From Cubamyces lactineus (taxonomy: Eukaryota; Basidiomycota; Agaricomycetes; Polyporales; Polyporaceae), in contig JACDTU010000002.1 of the NCBI GenBank assembly GCA_022376465.1, positions 2,108,001-2,172,000 on the forward strand: a stretch of DNA of 64,000 bases, read 5' to 3'. Position 1 is the first letter of the stretch. The number at the start of each line of letters is the position of its first letter. The notes under the pieces are model-generated. The model was not told the DNA's origin, made no database searches, and was given only the letters and a program-made list of their open reading frames with translations. Made by a program: the position numbers and the translations under genes. Below, piece after piece: positions 35,282 through 47,995 of the stretch.

Positions 35282-36586
35282 GTATCACCCAGCGCCGTCT
35301 CCCACCCGCGGACCGTCGCACACCCCGACTCGTCCTCTTGTACTTCGCACAAGTCGCCCCCAGCCCTCCTCCCATTTTGGCCCTCGGGCATCCCACCACG
35401 CTCTCTCCTTTCCAGGCCCTGAGAGCGGCAGACACAGCATTGTGGAGCATCACGCATCAGCTGCGAGCTCTAAAAGCGTCTGCCCACTCTCTGAGCCTAT
35501 CTACCGTATATTCCGCCACCGTTACCGACACCGGTACCTGCCACCCCCCGACCCGACGAGACGGCGACGAGATCGCGATCGCACCTGGCGTCGTCGTCGC
35601 GGCTGGCGGTGTGTTTTGTTTGCGTCTACTTATTTTAATTAGGTTGCTTTCCTGGATCTCGGACGGTTATCCTTGTACATGTATTTTTTTGTCGATTACA
35701 CCTCATGAGCTCATCCCACCGCTCATCTACACCCACTCGTTCCCTCGTCTACTCCCCCTCCGTCTTGCGTTACCGCACATTTATACCTCCATCTCACCTC
35801 CTATTTGAGCGCATGCATCACCGCCTGGCATTCGAACTAGGGCATACTCCTGGCTCTCTCGTTGTGTTACTTGCATCTGTTAGCTCTCGATATAGGATTA
35901 CACTATATATTGCTACAAATACATCTATAATCGAGTCCACTTCGCGACCGCACCCCACGGCGGCGCATCAGCAACAATACAACGGCCACTTTCAACAGCA
36001 AACAATACCAGCAGCACCAGAGAGCTCTTGACCTTGCGCTTCGCAGCGCACCAAGAGCCAGCCGCCCGCGCAGGGTACCGGTATCGGTACGAGCGGGAGC
36101 ACTGGCCGCCGCAAGTGCACCTAGGCTTCTTCCACGACGTCGTCCCATCGAGCATGCGGCATTGCACGCTGAATACGCTCCGCTCAATATGCACGTACGC
36201 ACGTCTCACGCACGCACGCACCGCGCCAGCCGTTAACCCCAAAGGAGAGCATGAGGAGGGAGAGGAAAGAGAGAGGAGCAGGCAAGAATAAGGAGGCGGA
36301 GAGAGGAGGCGGTCGAATCTGGGTTTGGGGTGTTTACGGCGAGACGCGAGGGGAGATCGGACTTCAGTTTGCATTTGGGAAGCATTCAGTTTAAAGTGGG
36401 CCGGGCAGGAGACGGGTAGAGAGGGATACGCATGGTTTCGGGCAGGTAGATCTCGAGTAGGAAGAGGACGGCTTCGGGATATGGGAATAGTCGATAGATA
36501 GGGAAAGATCGGGGGGGGGGGGGTGGAGAGAGGTGTCCAGTGCATACGGAGGAGAGGAATGCGCCACGAGATTCGACACGTATCGC
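35282..36586. other. Intergenic region between converging arrestin and HSF1 genes
   Basis: About 1.3 kb that should contain both 3' UTRs. A 176-codon frame opens at 35278, overlapping the arrestin stop as ATGA, but it shows no domain and lies in expected UTR. A pure G run of 13 bases is at 36511-36523. No RNA gene was recognised. Confidence 0.45.
36511..36523. repeat. Poly-G run (13 G) downstream of HSF1
   Basis: Thirteen consecutive G lie just past the HSF1 stop on its 3' side. Length is likely uncertain in the assembly. Confidence 0.85.
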
Positions 36587-38894
36587 CTATCTCTTGCGCT
36601 TCACTTTCCGCCCAGTCCCCAGCTCGGGCGACGTCGTCAAAGGGACATCGATCGACTTGCGTTTCTGCGCATGCGAGAATCCATTCGTCCCCGCGGTGGT
36701 ACCCATGAGCGGGCTCGCGGTGGTGGGTGTCGCCTCGGAGCTCGCGCTGGCACTGCTAGCTTCGTCGAGGAATGCTGTGAGCTGCTCGGTGCTTGCGTCT
36801 TCGATCGAGGTGCCGTCGATGCGCGTGTTGTGGTCGTAGTTGTCCGTCACGTCGTGGTAGTCGAGGCCCATAGCACCGTTGACAGCGCCGTTCATCCGCG
36901 CCGAGTCTCCTATTTGCGAGAGAAGCGAATCCAAGAGACGATCTGGCTGACCGTTGTCCGCACCCCCAAGCCCGCCCATACCGTTCATTCCGGCCATTCC
37001 GGTCATACCGTTCGTGTACGCCTCTGGCGTCAGAGGTGTGCCATAGCCGGTGCCATTGGAGGTCACGCCATGCATGCCGTTCATGCCGTTCACCGTCGGG
37101 TGGGCGTGATTATCCGGATGTTGCGCGAGAGACCCAGGATCGATGCCGAGGTTCTGAATGAGCGAGTCGATAGACGTTTGCAGCATGTCAATATCGGCAT
37201 CTATTTCGTTGGCATCCCGATACGTCCTCTGCATCCGACTCGAATCTTCCATGAGCATCTGTATAGACGTGTCGTCCGACGGGGCCACTAAGGACTGAGA
37301 CATCGGGGCACTAGAGCTCGAAGCGACAGGCTGGCTGAACCATCGGCCATAGTCAGGCGAAGCGGGATCGTACGAAGAGACCATATTGTTGCCTCCGTGC
37401 CCGCCAGCGGGAGAGAGGCCAGAGTAAGCCGGCTGTTGATTCGCGAAAGCCTGCACCATTCGTTGGAACTGACCCGGGGACTGCATCATGTGCTGGATAG
37501 CGGCTTGCCACATGCTGTCCGACGAGTTCTGATTACCACCATTGCTAAAGGTGGGTGCAGTACCAGAGGCTGAGGAAGGACGTGGGACCGAAGCGGCGCT
37601 GTTACTTCGAGAGAGAACGCTTGTAGGTCGGACAGGGGGTGTGTCGTTGATCTTGGGAGGCGAGGCTTCTGATACGGGGGAGAAAGCCTCCGATGGAGCT
37701 ACTGACTCCACAATCGAGGGTGAAGACACGGTGGGTTCCAACGACTCGATAGTGGCGTATTGGTCTACTTGTGCACGAGGTGAACATTAGCTCCTCAGAG
37801 TCCGCAACCCCAATTGCTCTGACAGTACTCACCGGAGAAGGGTGACCTGCCATTGAGATTGCGAGGGAAATCAGCTTCGTCGTCCTCAACTTCGATGATA
37901 TCGACGTGTTTCCCCTTCGTAGTACCTCTGCTGTCAGCGATCATGAGCCTCTGCCGAACGCGAGGCGTGACTTGGGGAGGAGAGGTCGATCCGTCGCTGG
38001 GCTGGGGTGAGTCCTCGGTGTGGCCGAAAACTCCAGCCAAGAACTTGAGGATACGGTTGATCGTGTCCTGATGCTTGGCATGTCTCTGGCGAGCTGCGAC
38101 GGCTTCTTTCCACAGAGCGTCGTTGGACTGCTTGAGAGCGGAGAGGTCGGCAGAGATGGCTTGTTGGTGGCGCTTGATCACAGCGATGCCGTTCACGATA
38201 GAGTTGACGTCCATGACCTGTCCGGCGGCGGCGTTGTTGAGGGCATTAGGGACCTGGTTGGGATCATGGACGTCGAGAGAGGTGGCTTCTTCGTTGTTGG
38301 CGCCATGAGCAGGCTGCTTCTTGCGCTGGATGAGACAGAGGAGGTCTGGCTGGCCACGGTGGAAGTTGGGGTGTTCGAAGTGCCAGGGTTCGGTATCAGT
38401 GTCGCTCTTCAGGACGCCTTGTTGCAAATGAGGAATTTTGTGAAACCCGTACATGTTCAGCTGCCGGACGAAAGAGGCGAATTTCTGGTGCTTAAACCAT
38501 CGTCCGAGAACCTCGCGAGCAAACTTTTCATGGTTGAGGACTGTTGATTGGGATCAGTACGAACGCAACGCATACAAAGGAGGTGGTTCATGGGGTGGCG
38601 GTGGAAGAAAAAGGAGGCGGAGAGGAAAATTTCGGATACTGACCGTAGAAAGAGTCGCCGTTCTCGGACCAGCGGATGAGCTCCTCGTTAGCAGGGTCGT
38701 TTACGATTCTGGAAGAAGAGGCGCGGGAGAGAGAGGGATCTAGGTGAGCGGGGAAGGCCAGAGAAGGTAGCGGAACCAACGAACTCGTATAGCTTCTGGA
38801 GAAAGGGAGGCACGACCTGGCGTGCCGCGCGGGAAAGATGAGTGGACTCGCCGCGGGGCGGGCGTGCGAGTGCGACCTGCGTGTCGAGAGACAT
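36587..38894 (-). CDS. HSF1: Heat shock transcription factor, HSF1 type
   Basis: HSF is the nuclear activator of chaperone genes and binds nGAAn repeats as a trimer. The winged-helix DNA-binding domain starts near residue 28: VVPPFLQKLYEIVNDPANEE, LIRWSENGDSFYVLNHEKFA, then GRWFKHQKFASFVRQLNMYG and FHKIPHLQQG, spread over three exons with introns after LYE and SFY. A heptad-rich oligomerisation region follows (VNSIVNGIAVIKRHQQAISA, LSALKQSNDALWKEAVAARQ). The C-terminal region is Ser/Pro-rich with a Gly/Met-rich run (NGMTGMAGMNGMGGLGG) and ends in the basic KVKRKR. ATG 38894 was chosen because it lies closely upstream of the domain; an upstream in-frame ATG at 39050 would add a hydrophobic segment unlike an HSF. 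Confidence 0.93.
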
Positions 38895-39260
38895 GGTGAG
38901 CTCGCTGTTGCCGACGACGAGGACGACGAGCAGCAGGAGCGGGGAGGGGAGGGCGACGCCGAGGAGGAGGAACGCTAATGTTAAATGGCCGCGTGTGTAC
39001 CAACTGCCTAACAGAGACGGACGCCTGACCAATCCGGGCGATGATGGCACCTATGACGCAAATTGTATCGTACACTCAGCCTGGCCAGCACAGCCACATC
39101 CTTCCCAGCCCTGCGTAAGCGCCCGTTCCCCGGTGCCCGTCCCTTGGCTGAGCTGCCTTCCGGGTGTGCTGCGAGCTATACATATATTCATCGCTGACGC
39201 CTCCGTTGACGACACGGCCGCGCTCATGTGTGCTACCACAGTCCGGCCCAGTCCTTCCTT
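38895..39260. promoter_or_regulatory. Upstream region of HSF1, behind COG6
   Basis: HSF1 and COG6 lie head to tail on the minus strand; 366 bp separate the COG6 stop from the HSF1 start. This should hold the HSF1 promoter. I did not find a clear triple nGAAn array by eye. Confidence 0.4.
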
Positions 39261-42090
39261 CTACCGCTCCGTCTGACCACCACCGCGCTCCTGCAGCCCG
39301 AAGATCTGCCACAGTAGCCGCACCTGCCCAAACGGCCGCTCGCTCCCAAGCAGCGTCGCACCAGCCTCGTATCTGTTCTCCGGCTTCTTCACCTCCTCGC
39401 AGATCCGCTCGTACGTCTCTGCCACCCGCTCCAACGCCGCCTGGTGCACCCGCGCCGCCACGCTCTGCACCGTCAGCAGCCCCAGCCGTCGCGACTGCAC
39501 CACCTCCTGCCCGCTCAGCCACTCCGAGAAACGGTGCAGCGCGCCCTGCAGCGCCGCTGGTTCCCCCGCAGGCGCGTGCGAGAGCGGTCCCTGAAAGTTG
39601 ATCGATCGCGTCTCAGTTCCGGGCTCGCGCTGGAATGCAAACACCCAATCCGCATCATGCGAGATTGCCTACTCACGTTCCGGCCCCCGGGCGAGCACGC
39701 CGCGGCCACATCCGCCAATCCTGCGTCCTTGAGCACGTCTTGGTACTGATCGAACCCATGCCCAAACCGACCCTGGTTAGCACCCAAGCACACGCAACGT
39801 CACTCTTGACCTAGACCGATCCCCCGGCTGCGCACCGCGGGACTGGGACTAGTGCCAAAGAGGGCGACGTCAATGAGAATCAACGACACTCACATGCTCC
39901 TCGATAAGTTGCAGCACTTTCGCGTCCATGAGGCCCTGCACGACCCCTCGTTTCTCCGTCGTGAATGCGAACGGCTCCAGTACGCCCTGGAGGTAAGCCA
40001 GTGTGTTCAGCACGAACACTGCTTTGTCCCATCCCGGCCGCTGCCGCTTCTTTTCCTCTGCTTGGGTCAGGGTCATTTCCAGCGCCGGGTCGACCATCTT
40101 GTCCAGAATGTCCCTGAACCCGGCCTGCAGTTCCTCGTCCTGCTCATCTCCGAGCAGGGAGGACTCGTACACGATCATCATCTCGCGTAGAACCTGGGCA
40201 TGGTCGAGGATCGCTAGGGGCGGAGATACCCCTGTATCGTCCGGGTCCTGTGTCCCCGGGTACGGTCAGAACTCGGGACGGTAGCCGTCAAAAGAGGGGC
40301 ATAGTAGCATACCAAAGTGACGTGTAGGAGCGAGCGACCCTGCGCTTCGATAGCTCCGTAGAAGACCGAGTACGCCAGATCGGTCAGCCTGTGTTTGCTC
40401 CGTCAGGCAGAAGTTCGGGATACCCGGAAATGAAAGAACAAAATAAAATAAAAGAAGCCGGACACCCACTCTTCTAGCGTCTTGCTCAGGAGGGCATCCC
40501 TGCCGATCGTCTTCTGCATCGTGCCCAGGTAGAACTGCACAAGGTTCGCGATCTTGTACGACGTGATGCTGCTCTCCTGCGAGCGCACCGTTTGCTGCAC
40601 GCGCACCTTGAGCGGGCCACACAGCCCGCGCACGGCGCCGTCCGTGAGCTCCGCGACCCAGCTCTCTTCCTCGCTCTCCCCGAAAGAACGTGCGGCGCCC
40701 ACCATTCGTCGGGCGTCGCGCACGCCGAACAGGCTCTCTAGGAACTCACGTTCGGCGGCGATCGCTTGGTGCACCCAGGCAAGCATGTCCCCGACATACC
40801 GCAGCGGGTCGTGAGCGTGCAGTTCGATCGGGCGAGGGAGCCCGCCTGGACCTCCCCGCGTGAGCGCGTCCATAAAGGCCGAAAGCAGTGTCGTCTGCCG
40901 CGTCTGTGAGAGATGAGTCAAAGCCTCCCTATTTCGACGTCAGTAATTCTACCAAGCTGCCTAGAACATGCGACGCCGTACATGAGCAGTTCAGGCCGTT
41001 CGCGCAGCCGCTTAACGGCTTCCCGCATCGTCGGGGACACGTCCAGGCTCGCGTCTTTGCCCATCTGCCTGAACTCGAAGCAGCACCAGCGGAAGATCTT
41101 GTCGTACGCCTGCTCGAGCTGAGCGGCCGTCGCGGCGAGGATGTCACGCCCGGCCTTCGTCGCCCGGTCCTCTGCGTCTTCCGCATCGCCGTTGCCTTCA
41201 GCCGTATGTGTGGAGGGCGCGGGAAGGGTGAGCGATGCGGTCAAGAGGACACGGCAGTCCGCCTGGATGCGGGCCGCTTTGTCCATAGCGGCGAAGAACG
41301 TTGATCCGACTGGGACCTCCCGCGATGCGATTGCATCTCGCTCGGATTGGGAGAGGGTAAAACGGGAGAGAAAGGCGGAGATGATGGACTGCTTGACTGC
41401 AACGCCTTGTCTTTACAGAAGGGTCCATGCATTAATACATTGCTAGGATGGCGGGGGGATGAACTTACCGTTCCTCGCGGAGGCTACCGGCACGGTCAAG
41501 CAAAGATCTACATGCTGTATTTGTTTCGTGCAGCTGTGTCTGCGCTTCGTCGCACCGGACACGCATGAGCCCAATGTGTTCCTGGAGGGTATCAAGTTGC
41601 TACACCATTCGTACCCGCTCATCAGCCTCCGCAACGGGCACATTGGGACGAACAGAAACTAACGGACCTTGTCCACTTCTCCGAAGGCCTTGAGGAATTG
41701 CCTGCTCGACTCCGCGAGCTTGCTCTCCACGTCTCGCCGGAGGTTCTTCCGCGCCTTGGCGGCTATGTCTCCCGCAACGCCCTCCTCCAAGCCCGCAGGC
41801 GCGACCAACCCAGTCGGCCTTTCGTATTCCTCATCTCCATCTTCCTCAGCGTCCCCATCCCGTTTCACTTCCTTCCCTCTTACGCCGGACGGAGAGGGCG
41901 GAGCATACAGCTCCGCAAGGGTATCGAGCGCCTCGCGCGTCGCATCGTCGTCAAAGTTCGCGCCGAGGACCTTGTAGAGCCGGAGAGAGATCGGGTTCTG
42001 TCCCTGCGCGTGCGAGTGGGAGGGGAGGGGAGAAGAGGCTCGTTGGAGGCGGGAGGAGGACGCGGTGGGGGATATGGCCGCGGAGGACAT
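39261..42090 (-). CDS. COG6: Conserved oligomeric Golgi complex subunit 6
   Basis: Cog6 belongs to the eight-subunit tether that captures retrograde vesicles at the Golgi. The N-terminal part is diagnostic: NPISLRLYKVLGANFDDDAT followed by REALDTLAELYA, then the coiled region ARKNLRRDVESKLAESSRQF. Further exons give RPELLMYGVACSRQLGRITD-type helices, RYVGDMLAWVHQAIAAEREF, VRVQQTVRSQESSITSYKIA, FVLNTLAYLQGVLEPFAFTT, and the end RHFSEW-like LHRFSEWLSGQEVVQSRRLG with VRLLWQIFGLQER. Short introns separate these. The first ATG at 42090 precedes a Ser-rich leader. It diverges from COA1 across 214 bp. Confidence 0.9.
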
Positions 42091-42304
42091 GGTATCGTGA
42101 CGGGATGGCGAGGCGCGCGACCCCGCACGAGCCGTGACTTGGCGCGCGAGCGCCAGGACGCGTGCAGCGATCGGCCAGTCGCGCCCCTGCCGCTCTCCTC
42201 CGGAATACTACCACTGCCTGCATTTTGAACTTGGTCGCTGTACTGGCTGTCGAGAGAGACTGTCTTGTTATCTGAGCTCGTCTCTCGAAATTGCGCAGTG
42301 TAGA
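42091..42304. promoter_or_regulatory. Divergent promoter region between COG6 and COA1
   Basis: The 214 bp between opposed start codons must serve both genes. No motif was assigned. Confidence 0.45.
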
Positions 42305-43150
42305 ATGTCCCTCCGAACATCCCTACGCGCCCTGGCCCCAACGGGACGCACCCTCCGCCCACTACCTTCGCTCCGGGCACGATATACGACGGCTCCTGAA
42401 CAGCAGCAGCAAGTCCACAAATCCAAACCCGAGGTGGAGACATTCGACAAAACTGCACGGCCAGGGTTGTACTACGCCCGCCCACAACGCGAACGCGACC
42501 TGCCTCCCCTCCAAGTACGTTCCCTCCCCCTCATCTCTTGCATCTCCCCTACACCTCGACAAGCAATCTCACGCGTCGGTATACACAGAGCAAATGGCCA
42601 GCGGTCCTCGCGCTGGGTGCGCTCGGCGTGAGCGCCTGGGCGGTCTTCATGGTCTTCGTCACGAACCAGGAGAAGCTCTCCTCGTCCGTCATGCAGCAGA
42701 TCATGAACACCATCCGCGAGAGCCCCGAGCTGCGCGCCGTCATCGGCGAGGCCATCCGCCCAGAGCCCGTGTGGTGGTTAAATGGCGACCCGTGGATCAG
42801 CGGTGCAGTGCGTCTCTGTGTTCGCCTGTATTTCCTAGGATGGTACTGAGAGGGGTTGGAACAGATTCATATGCCGGGAGGCAATATTGATCTTAGCTTC
42901 CGAGTCAAAGGGCACAAGGGTATGTAGGTATACCTGCACACTACGGAGCTGGCTCATAATACCTTGCGCAGGTGCCGGTACATTGTATTTCACTAGTATC
43001 CGCAGGGAGAAGGGCCAACCGTTCCAAATCCGTAAGCACTGCTCCCACTTCCTAACATTGCTCTCGCGATGACGGTGGATTCCAGTGCGCTTCAAAGTCA
43101 TTGCCGACGACGGTACAGAGGTCAATATCAACCCGACGAAGCCATCGTAA
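42305..43150 (+). CDS. COA1: Cytochrome c oxidase assembly factor Coa1
   Basis: Coa1 is an inner-membrane protein that handles newly made Cox1 during complex IV assembly. Five exons (42305-42514, 42589-42807, 42865-42919, 42972-43031, 43086-43150) give 202 residues. An Arg/Ser/Ala-rich presequence (MSLRTSLRALAPTGRTLRPL) is followed by one membrane span, WPAVLALGALGVSAWAVFMV. A helix (VMQQIMNTIRESPELRAVIG) comes next, then the family core IHMPGGNIDLSFRVKGHKGA, GTLYFTSIRREKG and FKVIADDG. Tim21, which has a similar fold, was considered, but the IDLSFRVKGHKGAGTLYF block is the Coa1 pattern. Confidence 0.85.
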
Positions 43151-43348
43151 TCACATTTCGGACCTTATAACGACCTTACTCTATCACCCTCAACATGTAT
43201 AAACGTCTATCGTAGGTATCATTGCAGGCCGGACTTTGCGTGGACAGATAGCCTCGAGTAGACAGCAATAGCCCAACCAGCGTAGTGTATTAGTCTATAA
43301 AGCTAGTAACAAAGCAACAGCACACCCCTCCCCCAACGAGCGATCCCC

Positions 43349-44834
43349 TTAGTAGTAGTGGACCTACAAGCGCTTTGTAAGTATGGGGCATGACGAAGTC
43401 TCAACGAAGTGAACGTACCTCCTCGCGGTCCCGGCCACGCATGAAGGGCGGTTCGTAACCGGCCTTGTAGATGTCGGTCCAGAGCTCTGACTCGTCGGGG
43501 AACGGAGACTGCTTCGCCTCCTCAACAGCCGTGTCGACCTCGGCCTTCGCCTCCTTGTCGATGGCCTTGAGGTCATCCTCAGAAGCCAGACCCCACTCCG
43601 AGATGTACCGCTGGAGGCCACGGATGGGGTCCTGTGTCGAACGCATCCGCTGGATCTCTTCACGAGTACGGTAGGTGGTACCGGGGTCGGACATCCTGAA
43701 CACAAAACCAAGTCAGAGAGGGCAAAGATAGCACAGCTATGGAATGACGTACGAGTGACCAGCGTAACGGTAGGTGACGAACTCGACAAGGAGAGGGCCC
43801 TTGTCGCTGGTGACCCACTCCTTCGCGAACTTGGACGCCTGGTGGACGGCGATGATATCCATGCCGTTCACCTGAATACCAGGGATCTTGTCGCCACGAG
43901 TGTAGTACTCGGTGTTTGCAGAGCTACGCTCAGCAGACGTGCCCATACCATACTTGTTGTTCTCGCAAACAAAGATGCAGGGCAGGTTCCAGAGCTTCGC
44001 CTGCACGATATCTCAGCATCCATACAGATAGAAAGAAGGGAATACCTAGAACATACCATGTTGTAAGACTCAAACACCTGACCCTGGTTGCTCGCACCGT
44101 CACCGTACATGGCGAACGTCGCAGCCTTTTTGCCGAGGTACTTTTGCGCAAACGCGAGACCCGCACCGAGCGGGACCTGAGCACCAACGATACCGTGACC
44201 TCCCTGGAAGGCCTCGGTGAACACGTGCATAGAACCGCCCTTGCCCTTCGAGACACCGCAAACGCGGCCGAGCAGCTCGCCAATAAGGCTCTTGACGGTT
44301 CCACCACGGAGCACAACGAAGGGATGCGTGCGGTACGAAGAGATGATCTTGTCCTCAAAGGTCGTAGCAGAGTTGATACCGACGGAAATGGCTTCCTATT
44401 GAGGACAGCAACTGCCTTTCAGTCGGCTGACCTCCTGGCGAATGCAGTGTGGTAACGCACCTGGCCAATGGCAAGATGGCAGAAACCACGAATGAGCTTT
44501 TGCTTGTAGAGCGCGTCGGCCGCCTGCTCCATACGACGAATGACGGTCATCTCCTTGTACCACTTGAGAAGGTTCTCCTTGGTGACCTCGACATCGAGGC
44601 CAGGCGTGTCCGTCCGGTACCCGCGGAAAGAGTCCTCATGCAGCTTGACCGTGAAGGGCTCCGAGTGGGACGCGTCCTGGTGAAGCTGGGTAGTATCGGC
44701 CGCTGTCTGGATTGCCCGCGCGAGGTGCTGTCGTGACCGTACGTCAGTTCTGCCAAGTTCGGACTGCGTTTTCCGAACGGCCTTCTTACCATCCGGCGGG
44801 GCACGGCGGTGCGAATCCGAGCAAGAGAGGCCAT
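43349..44834 (-). CDS. PDA1: Pyruvate dehydrogenase E1 component, alpha subunit
   Basis: With the beta subunit this forms the thiamine-diphosphate enzyme that decarboxylates pyruvate in the mitochondrial matrix. The short presequence [15 protein letters not shown] is joined to [14 protein letters not shown]. The core shows [84 protein letters not shown] and the ThDP motif [17 protein letters not shown]. The regulatory loop [16 protein letters not shown] carries the serine that PDH kinase phosphorylates in animals and yeast. The last intron ends just before VHYY, restoring the fungal C-terminus REEVHYY; reading through instead would give a different short end. Confidence 0.95.
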
Positions 44835-45168
44835 GGTCGTCGAGAGAAAAGGGGAGGAAAGGGGAGGGAGGAGGAGGGGAGCACGGCTCGCTGGCGGTGA
44901 AGGTGAAGAAGGGCAAAATGGCTCGGACGTGTCGTCAAAACGCGCTCGGGAGAAATCGGTCACGCCCCAAAGTCACACCACTTTCCTCGCGCCCCAAGAC
45001 GCGCGCGCGTCAGGCTCAGCTCCCGGTGTTGTACTATAGACGTTATTGCGCTCTCTCCGGTCGTGCAGTAGCTAAATAACTTCCATCGGTAGATCTGATA
45101 CAGCAATAGCACAACAGATACATAGCGACACACAAAACCAGAGTCTCAACGATAGCAAATCCTACAAA
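44835..45168. promoter_or_regulatory. Upstream region of PDA1, behind VID28
   Basis: PDA1 and VID28 lie head to tail on the minus strand. These 334 bp include a purine-rich stretch on the plus strand (44840-44930), that is, a pyrimidine-rich leader in the PDA1 direction, which is common before fungal starts. Confidence 0.4.
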
Positions 45169-47995
45169 TCATAGGTCCATCTCAGACACCACCGACTCGC
45201 GGGCGAGTTGCGCCTGCTCCAGCCAGTGCAACGCTTGTCTAGCCTTCTCCTGTACTTCCATATCGTCCTCGGCACCCATCTGCCGCCCCGCCGCGAAGCG
45301 CAAAGTCGGGCTTGATGCTACGTGCGATGTGTGCTCCAGCATGTGCCGCAGAGTCGCGTCGATGCCCGCTTCATGCAACTCGCGGAAGCTGCGGGGATTC
45401 TGACGAGCGAGTTCCAAGACGCAGGACACTGCTGGCCGACGAATCTCGACCTTCGCATCCACGAGGCAATCTCGTAGTCTTCCAAGGATCTTCGGATGCG
45501 AGAGTATGCTCGCCTGGTGGGCGACACTGTTTGCCACGTTTGCCAGCACAAACACCGCCTACAGCGCCTTTAGTCGGACATTGCATGGTGATTCTTGACA
45601 CGAATATTACCTGGAGCACGACATCTTCGTTCTCAGACTCCATGCACTTGGCGAGGCTATCCAGCAATACTTCGCTGTCTCCCATCTCCGCGAACAGGAG
45701 CTCAACGCCGTCTACACCATCAGCGACATGTCGCAGAATGTGGAGTACTTGCTCCTGCAATCGTGTGTCGGACTCCTGAAGTAGGCTATCTCGGGATCAG
45801 CTACAGCGAGGCAAACAGCGAGGCAATCGACCCACTTGCTCATCTCAGAACACCCGATGGCACTCATCACCTCTCGTTTGAGCTCCGGGTTGGCTTTGTA
45901 CAGGAGGTTCTTGTACGCCCACAAAGCGTTCAGCTTGAGCTCTATGTCATCGGATCGGAGCAGTTGCACTAGTCTCTGAATGACGCCTTGCTCGAGGAGG
46001 GTCTGGAGAAGATATCAGATGAGAAGTAAGACGGGCGGTCGATGCGTGAGCTCATCGAAACCCACCGTGCGCAGTGGCGAGAAGTTGGTGACGACGTTGC
46101 AGATAACAGCGGATGCCGCATGCATCACCTGACGGTCCTCGTCCGTCTTCAAGAACAACTGGAAGACGGCCAGGCCAAGGCCGGTGTCTACGATGTTGGT
46201 ACGCAAAGCCGACACGGCACGGCTCAAAGCTCGCGCGCATTGGCAGGCAGCGTACCGCACCCCGACGTAGCGATTTGAGAGGCTTGCCTGAATAGCGGGG
46301 ACGAGACGTAGCTCGTCTGTGACAGCCGTGCGGATGTCGGTGTCGAACAGAGCGATAGCGGCAACAGCGGTCAATGCAGCCTGAGGAAGAGTGAGCTTTC
46401 AATATCGTCCGTCTGGGGAAACCCTACCTCTCGTAGCCTGCACACGCTCTCTGGTTCATCCTCTTCGGATTCTGGCGATTTCTCAGCAGGTGTGATGGAG
46501 TTGATCAGATTCGCGACTTTAGCAAGGGAGTTTCGTTCGAACGCTAGCTGACAGAACACTCGGTTGTCGGATACGAGGGAATCTTGGAAAAGTCTGCATA
46601 AGCTGGTTCCGACGGCTCCAGAGGGTGGGCACATACATAGGATAAAGCACGCCTTGGTCTTCGTCTGATAAGTGGTATCTTCTGACTCGATTATGCGATT
46701 TAAAACATGCATAATGGTGATCGCGGTTGCCTGGTCGTTGTGGGATACGTGAGGGTCGTGGTGACTCTGTACGCATGCCCGCAGAATGCTTGTCACACTA
46801 AAGGCGCAGCGTCAGTCGATTGGTTGGTTTAAAAGCGAAGCGTATGCTTACCAATAAGAAGCGGCAAGCTGAAGGTCAGTGTTACGCGACTTCGCTAGTG
46901 TCAATGCCGTCGATAGGACGCCTGACGATGCCGTTAGTGGCGGGTTTGCATGAAGACGAGACGGCTCGAACTTTCTGTACCCGGCGGCGCCCTTGCAAGT
47001 CGCCTTGCTTGACTGTCACTATCTCTCACGAGATTCGCAAGGGCGGATAATACCGCCTCCTGCAGCTACGCTAACAATGAGCAAACCGGCGTGAAGTCGT
47101 CTCGATCAGCGCATACCTTCACATCTTTGCGGTGTAATAGAGATGACAAGGTCCGTGTGATCCATCCGCCGTGTCTACTGGGGGAGGTCGTTGTGTCCCG
47201 ACGTTCCCAGCCGCGCTTGCCCTTCGCTTCTCTCGTGCGCTCGGCGGGAGGGCACCATTCGTGTACCCTCGCACGGTGCTCCGAATTTCTCACGGCGACC
47301 GACAGCAGTTGGGCAATGGCGGTGCTCACAGCGGGAGACGGGTCGAGCAGCAGGGGTATGTATACATCAAGGATTTCAGGCTACAACAGCTTGTGCTTAG
47401 CAGCTTGGAGACGGGTTGATCCTTATAGCACACGCACTTGGAACAGGTACTCCAACGCGACCTTGGCTTCGGCGCGGACATCGGAAACGGTAGGCGGGAG
47501 TCCCCATTGAGAGGGCCCGACCGCATCTGCAACGGCAGCGGATAACGCTCGTAGTGTACGAGCAAACGCGGCCTTCAGGCTAGGTTGAGCGGAAGGCTGC
47601 AATGTCGAGATCGCGTAGAGGAGGACACGGGGAGCGTTCAGTTGAAGCAATGAGCGGAGGGCGTCGGACGAGCCTGAGAGGCAATGTTAGGGCGATACGA
47701 GCACGGATGGCAGGACTCACCATAGGACAGTGACGCAACGATGTGCGCTGCTTCAATGCGTATACTCGTGTTCGACGCATCTGAGCCGTCTGGAGTAGGT
47801 GGGGGTTCGTTCAGGCATTCTATAATCCTTACGGATAATTGACGATTACTAGGGTGATGCGCACGGTCGCTTGGATGCAACATACCTCTCTACAAGTGCC
47901 TCGTCTCGTCCTAGAGCTGCCTTCGCAGTCCGATTTCCGATGACGGAGTTCTTGATCGCCTTCAAGGCGGGTACGCTCACTTGCACAATAGTCAT
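45169..47995 (-). CDS. VID28: Armadillo-repeat GID/CTLH ubiquitin ligase subunit (Vid28/Gid5/ARMC8)
   Basis: Gid5/ARMC8 is the armadillo scaffold of the GID/CTLH E3 ligase, which in yeast degrades gluconeogenic enzymes when glucose returns; it joins the substrate receptor to the core. Many short exons form a helical repeat protein: TIVQVSVPALKAIKNSVIGN at the start, then IRIEAAHIVASLSYG, LLYAISTLQPS, NDQATAITIMHVLNRIIESE and YVGVRYAACQCARALSRAVS. Next comes the characteristic IELKLNALWAYKNLLYKANP and EVMSAIG, then VLHILRHVADGVDGVELLF, VVLQAVFVLANVANSVAHQA and RRPAVSCVLELARQ. The ALWAYKNL block with the following VMSAIG is typical of ARMC8. The start at 47995 is the first ATG before a good splice chain. 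Confidence 0.88.

Noticed and set aside
35278..35808. 176-codon frame overlapping the arrestin stop as ATGA
   Set aside because: It lies in the expected 3' UTR, has low-complexity Ser/Pro/Leu sequence and no recognisable motif. Translational coupling of this kind is not usual for fungal nuclear genes.
42305..43150. Assignment of the COA1 gene as Tim21
   Set aside because: The two share a fold and a membrane anchor, but the conserved GGNIDLSFRVKGHKGAGTLYF-like block fits Coa1, and Tim21 hallmarks were not found.
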